A DNA stretch of 64,000 bases from Perognathus longimembris pacificus (lineage: Eukaryota; Chordata; Mammalia; Rodentia; Heteromyidae): NCBI RefSeq assembly GCF_023159225.1, contig NC_063188.1, forward strand, positions 17,939,086-18,003,085. The letters run 5' to 3'. Both the position numbers and the translations under genes were made by a program. The notes under the pieces are model-generated. The model did not search any database and was not told where the DNA came from. It worked only from the letters and a program-made list of their open reading frames with translations. Shown one piece after another: positions 58,834-64,000 of this stretch (within the stretch, counting starts at the first letter, position 1; each line of letters begins with the position of its first letter).

Positions 58834-59904
58834 CCAAGAGACATATGAAAAAGTGCTCTACATCACTGGCCATAAAAGAAATGCAAATCAAAACAACATT
58901 GAGATTCCATCTCACCCCAGTAAGAATGTCTTATATCAAGAAACTAACAATAATAAATGTTGGAGGGGATGTGGCCAAAAGGGAACCCTACTTCATTGTT
59001 GGTGGGAATGTAAACTGGTTCAGCCACTCTAGAAAGTGGTATGGAGATTCCTCAGAAGGCTAAACATAGAGCTCCCCTCTGACCCAGCAGCCCCACTTTT
59101 GGGCATCTACCCAAAAGAGCACAAACAAGAACACACTAAAGCCACCAGCACAACAATGTTCATTGCAGCACAATTTGTCATAGCTAAAATATGGAACCAA
59201 CCCAGATGTCCCTCAGTAGATGAATGGATCAGGAAAATGTGGTACATATACACAATGGAATTTTATGCCTCTATCAGAAAGAATGACACTGCCCCATTCG
59301 TAAGGAAATGGGGACTTGGAAAAAATTATACTAAGTGAAGTGAGCCAGACCCAAAGAAACATGGACTCTATGGTCTCCCTCATAGCGAATAATTAGCACA
59401 GGTTTAGGCTAGTCACAGTAGAGGATCACAAGAGCCTAATAGCTATGCCCCTATGAATGCATAAGATAATGCTAAGTGAAATAATCTCCATGTTATGGAA
59501 ACGAGTGATATATCACTGTTGTAATTACTTTCAACATGCCACGTGAAACGGTAGCTTCTATTGTTGATGATCCTCCTGTATCCCCTTCCTGTGGTTCTAC
59601 CTGCACTATCACTGTATCTTATCTGAGTACATTGGAAAATGTATATACTGGTATTAGAACTAGGAAAGTGAAAGGGAATACCAAAATCGAGAGACATAGG
59701 ATAAAAAGACAAATGGCTACAAAAGCAATACTTGCAAAACTGTTTGGTATAAATGAACTGAACAACTCATGGAGGGGAGCGGGGAAGGGGGAGAAGGGAT
59801 GGAGGAATGAGGGGGGAGCTAACAAACAGTATAAGAAATGTGTCCAATGCCTAAAATATGAACCTGTAACCTCTCTGTACATCACTTTGACAATAAAAAT
59901 AAAT
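58834..59904 (+). mobile_element. LINE-1, 5'-truncated, with target-site duplications
   Basis: A 1,071-base L1 3' end flanked by AAAATGGCCTGGTA (58,820-58,833) and AAAATGGCTTGGTA (59,905-59,918), with one mismatch. The ORF2 C-terminal domain is clear but split over two frames: KRNANQNN then NNKCWRGCG and [14 protein letters not shown], next [22 protein letters not shown] and AAQFVIAKIWNQPRCPS. Frame breaks fall near 58,890, 59,033 and 59,320. The 3'UTR ends with the shared signature, AATAAAAATAAAT. Two copies of this subfamily resemble it closely (10,345 and 52,441), suggesting relatively late activity. Confidence 0.92.
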
Positions 59905-59918
59905 AAAATGGCTTGGTA

Positions 59919-62053
59919 TTTCAAATAAACTATGCGTATTCTTCAGTATAGTTTAAATCATCTTTATATCACCTATAATAGTTGATACCAGATGCATGCT
60001 ATGTAAGTATTAATAACTAGATAAAAAGTCTGTACATGTTCAATGCATTTTTTTCTTCAAATATTTTCTGTCAGTGATTAGTTGACTGTGGAATCCATGA
60101 GTATAAAAAGGCCAACTGTAGCTCATCATTTCCAATGTCATCTGAGAGCTAATAACTTAGATTACATTTATTAAGATAGAGAGCTCTCTGCTTATGCTCA
60201 TCTTGGCTTAAATATATGTTGCCACGGAGGGACTGCAATTTCTATTCCAGACATCTGGGTCTTTACTGTCCATTCTTCTTGAGCACACACTGTCTGTCTC
60301 TCACTCTCTCATTCTTTCTCTGTGTATTTAAAATAGATAAATATATTTTAACAACTTCTGAGAAATTTCTTAGGAAAGGGTTTTTTGTTCACAAATAGGA
60401 AAATAAACAATACAGGGAATCCACTTTCAAAGTTAGTTTGCTCTTTTTTTTCATATTTGTAGAGACCTAAAAGAGTTTTTTTTAAAAAAAAATTTCTCCT
60501 AGAAGCAAATACTAGTAGTATTCAACAAGTGGAAACCATCTGTAGTGTTATAGAGTTTAACTGAAGTGCATAAGGATTCTATTTTTTTTTTTCCAATCTC
60601 AGAATACCCTTGGTTGAATTCAGAGAGCCCTCCATACTGTGAGCCAGGCTCTTAGGGCTTTCACTGTCTCTGCTCAAATCTGCAATTTGAAGCTTTTCTG
60701 GGAGCACTTGGCATTAGCTATACACACACAGCCAAATCATACTCATATTTCTTAAACTAAGCTATATTAGCAATGATTCGGAATAAGTGCTTGAGATGTT
60801 GAGCAGAGACCAGCCTAAATTAATGAAGTATTTTAATGTGTTGTCTGGGATTTGAGTCTTTAGAAGGGCCACTTAAAATTTAATAAGAATTACTCTGGTA
60901 TTTTTCTGTAAATGATTAGTTGGATATATCCTTGAGTAGATAAAGTTTCCTACTGATTATCTTCTTTAAACATCCACTAGTTAAGTCACCACCCATTTCA
61001 TATGTGTGGGATCTGGATTAGTGGTGCTGTCATGTGAATCAGCTTCTTTCTTTGGATTGCAGTTATAGTACTGTCATTTGCAGATCCTCCCACACACTCA
61101 CCATCCCATGGAATGGGATGCATCACCTAAGTCTTTGTAAATGCACAACAGAAAGACTATTTTTATATCTAGAAGGAAAAATGATAGATGCTATAAAATG
61201 TAGATAGAAGCATAATTTTTCCCCCAAAGAAGAAATACTTGTCTAGTCAGTGGATACCTGGTCTCATTCTACTTTTTGACTTTTTCACTCAACATCTATT
61301 GATCCAGTGCCCACCCTGCTCAGGTACTGCCTTTGTCCTGTGCCTCACAGGACCTTTCCTTTAGCAGCCCTTTAGTTAAAGTGAGAGGCGTGAAGGTTGG
61401 TTGAAGGCTTCTTTGTAGCTCCTGCTGCTGCTGATCATCGGCTTCACTTCGCTTCGCTTCCCCTGTTCATTACTTTGACACTTGGTGAGTTGAAATTCAC
61501 TCCCACCAACTCCCAGCTCTAAAAAGCAACCATGTCTTTAACTAAGTAGCAGAAAACACCCAGTAAACTGGCATGTATACACACAGCAGGTGATAAAGAA
61601 TTGTTGAGCTGTGGGGCTTTCCTTGGTGACTCAATCACTATTACCTTTTGAGAAAGTGGAGTGCCCTGAAGAAGGGAATCTTTGACAACATATGTAGAAG
61701 ATTGTGAGCTGTCCCAGATTGGGAAATCCATTTAGGATACTGGTATTTTAAGGTTTTAGACATTTGGTTTATTGCAGATAAAATTTCAATCAGTGAACCC
61801 TTTTGGATTTTGCATAGTTAAGCAATATTACAATAGGAAAATCTTTGAAGCAGGTATTTGGCCAAGATTGCTGTTTGCTGGCTCCTTCTTTATTGATTCA
61901 TATCGTTGACTTAGGCTCCCACATACCATCAGTTGGACTGTAACTTATGCCTAGTGCAGACTTTCTTAACAGCCCTATATCCACCCTCCCTTAACTGATT
62001 CAGGAGTCCTCTACTGTGAGGGCTCTATTCTACTCAATTTAAAAGGGTGATTA
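59919..62053. other. Unique sequence, nothing recognised
   Basis: No exon, RNA gene or named repeat. A tiny pentamer run (TTCGC, about 61,445-61,460) is the only tandem structure. Short open frames at 60,216 (+) and 61,519 (-) have no recognisable domain. Confidence 0.4.
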
Positions 62054-62067
62054 AGATATCAGATGCA

Positions 62068-62272
62068 GGGCTGGGAATATGGCCTAGTGGTAAGAGTGCT
62101 TGCCTTGTATACATGAAGGCCTGGGTTCGATTCCCCAGCACCACACATATAGAGGACGGTCAGAAGTGGCGCTGTGGCTCAAGTGACAGAGTGCTAGCTT
62201 TGAGCAGAAAGAAGCCAGGGACAGTGCTCAGGCCCTGAGTCCAGAGCCCAGGACTGGCCAAAAAAAAAAAAG
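62068..62272 (+). mobile_element. IDL-Geo SINE, sense, with A-tail
   Basis: The clearest copy. The IDL left unit begins 'gggctgggaatatggccta' and has an intact pol III B box GGTTCGATTCC at 62,124-62,134. The Geo unit runs from about 62,160 ('cagaagtggcgctgtggct') to 'ccaggactggcc', then a pure A-tail to about 62,271. Candidate duplications are AGATATCAGATGCA (62,054-62,067) and AGATAGCACGTGCA (62,271-62,284), with 3 mismatches in 14. The uninterrupted A-tail suggests a recent insertion. Transcription would be by RNA polymerase III from the internal boxes. Confidence 0.93.
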
Positions 62273-62284
62273 ATAGCACGTGCA

Positions 62285-64000
62285 TAAAGCCATGTTATTG
62301 TGCATAGACTAGACATATGGAACCAACCAAGGAAGGCTTCCTAGAAATGGTAACATCTAAGTTAAATGTCATACCACTAACAGAAGTAGTTCTGGCAAGT
62401 GTGGGCATATTGCATAGTGGGTAGTGTATTTCAGGCAAGGAACATGAGAGACTGACTCCATGTCTATTGGAATACAGACTGAAAATGTTCATCGTTCTTT
62501 ACTGCATCTGAAGTATATGGCCTTTGACAAAGCATAATTGTCACTCTCTAGAAATTTCTAAACCTCAAATTCCCTATTGTAAACTCAGGTGATTTTTTTT
62601 CTTTTTGATGTGTATGTAGTGGGTTAAGTCAGGGTTACATCACTGTTTAAGCTTCCTTTGAAGTTGGATATAAACCTGGTAGACTAATTTGCTACTATCC
62701 ATCTTTGTTCCCTGGAACAAGGGTAATATTTTTGCAAAAGTACTTCTTCAGTAACGTTTCTATGCATTTCTTTCAGGGTAGTTTTTCAGAATTTTGTGGT
62801 GAAATTGGTGATCCATTGAACTGCTGTCTAACTGTGGCTGGGAACACTAAATTATGGCCTTCATAGTCCTTCATTACTTTACCAATAATTTGTTGAGCTA
62901 TTGCAATATGCCAGCATTGTGCATGTAGCCAGGGCTACAATGTTAGTAAGATACAACTCTTGGATTAAAGCAATATACTTTCTCAAAGAGGCCATAGTTT
63001 TGTGGGGGAAATAGTCAAGCAGAAGATGATAATGAGGAGTATTAGAGCTATGACAATGGGAAAAAGGAGAGCTGAGGGATTCTAGCAGGCCATCAAATGA
63101 TATTTGGTGCCCTGAAGAATTACTGAGCTACTTCTCTTACGTAGAGGTGACACTTGGATATATGTCTCTGCTAGTTAGTTTTCACAAAGCTAACCACATA
63201 CTCTCTCTTGGTGACCCTGGTGACCAATGGCACAGATCTGTGAGATGACTGGATGGAGTTCAGGGGGTCACTCGATGACTGCAGAAAAAAAGCACAGCTA
63301 ATTGGCCCACATGGGCTTCAAATTGGCAAGCATGGCCTTGTTAGCACCATGCTCCTCCCTTCTGCCTGCTCTGGCTACCAACTGTGCTTCCCATAGGGAC
63401 CTTTCAAATACAGGTATCTTTGGTCAGCTTTTTGCTTGCTGGGTCTTATGACTATGCCTGAGAGGGGGTTTTTGCCCTCTATTTTCACAAGAGGAAATCA
63501 AATCACAAAGGAAATCAGATTAAAGTGACATTGCTGACAATTTCATGAGAAGTTTTCCAGTTTATTTGATGAATTTTACATCCTCATGTGATCTGGGTAC
63601 CCCTAGGGTAGGTAATAGTTAGACTTTGCTTCTCCCCCCAATACTTGACCTCCTAAGCAGTAGAAGGTTGCTCACTGTAAATTGTAAAGCTAGCTTGGAA
63701 AATGAGTCTTTCAAATACACAGACTAGGGAAAAGTCTCCCCTTCAGCCCTCTCTCTGTTTCCTCTTCACACCTCCTCCAAGTTCAAAACACTCAGTTCCT
63801 CCAAAATTTCAAGATTTATCCTCTGCACTCTCCAGTCCTAACAAGCTGTTGATGTTCCAGGAAATGTCTTTTCCTATGAAAGACACATCACTGCAGCTAA
63901 ACAGCTGGAGTCCTCTGACAGCCAATCAGCCAGGCCTTGGGGTATCAGTGTGATGAGCAACTCAGCTAGAAAGTGTCTATTCTCTAGCTGAGCAAATGTC
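62285..64000. other. Mostly unique sequence; L2-like patch
   Basis: An antisense L2-like patch is at about 62,885-63,050 ('taatttgttgagctattgc', 'atgccagcattgtgcatgt'). No gene is evident. The open frame at 63,702-63,953 is Ser/Pro-rich without a recognisable domain and has no supporting splice or promoter context. Confidence 0.4.

Noticed and set aside
58803..59338. Coding gene with reverse-transcriptase-like C-terminal motifs
   Set aside because: It is a 5'-truncated L1 ORF2 remnant split over frames and flanked by target-site duplications.
63702..63953. Ser/Pro-rich 83-codon frame near the window end
   Set aside because: It has no recognisable motif and no promoter or splice evidence, and its length is within chance expectation for this composition.
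1..64000. A bacterial-type operon, defence system or other multi-gene system
   Set aside because: The window is mammalian repeat-rich DNA with no intact genes. The only system-like signal is the retroelement activity described above.

Overview
This is mammalian nuclear DNA: AT-rich, CpG-poor, without bacterial-style gene packing, and dense in fossil retroelements. The SINEs identify the lineage. Several copies have a tRNA-Ala/ID-like left half (pol III B box, e.g. at 62,124-62,134) joined to an unrelated right half. That is the architecture of IDL-Geo, a SINE described only from geomyoid rodents (kangaroo rats, pocket mice, pocket gophers). A second dimer type joins a B1/Alu-like left half to the same kind of right half. 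The species is therefore most likely a heteromyid or geomyid rodent. The repeat names are my own recognition, not the result of a database run.

I find no intact protein-coding gene or convincing exon. The window reads as intergenic or deep-intronic DNA. The only gene-derived block is a processed SUMO2 pseudogene on the minus strand (about 11.78-12.80 kb). It has a lost start codon, one frameshift, a recognisable 3'UTR and probable target-site duplications. All other protein-like sequence is decayed LINE-1 ORF2 C-terminus or an L2 reverse-transcriptase fragment.

Layout: 0-6 kb holds unique sequence, a MIR, a cluster of Geo-type SINEs and simple repeats. 6-7.5 kb is an old L1 and a MaLR-type LTR. 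7.5-9.4 kb is mostly unique with a small GATA-motif cluster. 9.4-12.8 kb is nested minus-strand L1 with the SUMO2 retrocopy. 12.9-17.8 kb is mostly unique. 17.8-25.8 kb is L1, L2, MIR and SINE-rich. 25.8-30.4 kb is unique plus MIR/L2. 30.4-37.9 kb is mostly L1 debris. 37.9-50.3 kb is the longest repeat-poor stretch and holds the best candidates for conserved noncoding elements. 50.39-50.93 kb holds an unusual retroviral LTR. 51.8-60 kb is simple repeats and L1. 60-64 kb is mostly unique with one clean IDL-Geo SINE.

The most notable object is at 50,391-50,934. A 473-bp LTR with perfect 9-bp terminal inverted repeats is followed, after 3 bases, not by a retroviral leader but by 68 bases complementary to mature tRNA-Lys(CUU), CCA end included. 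The match runs far past the usual 18-base primer binding site and stops at tRNA nucleotide 9, after which host-like sequence resumes. This looks like integration of a reverse-transcription product in which the primer tRNA was copied almost to its 5' end.
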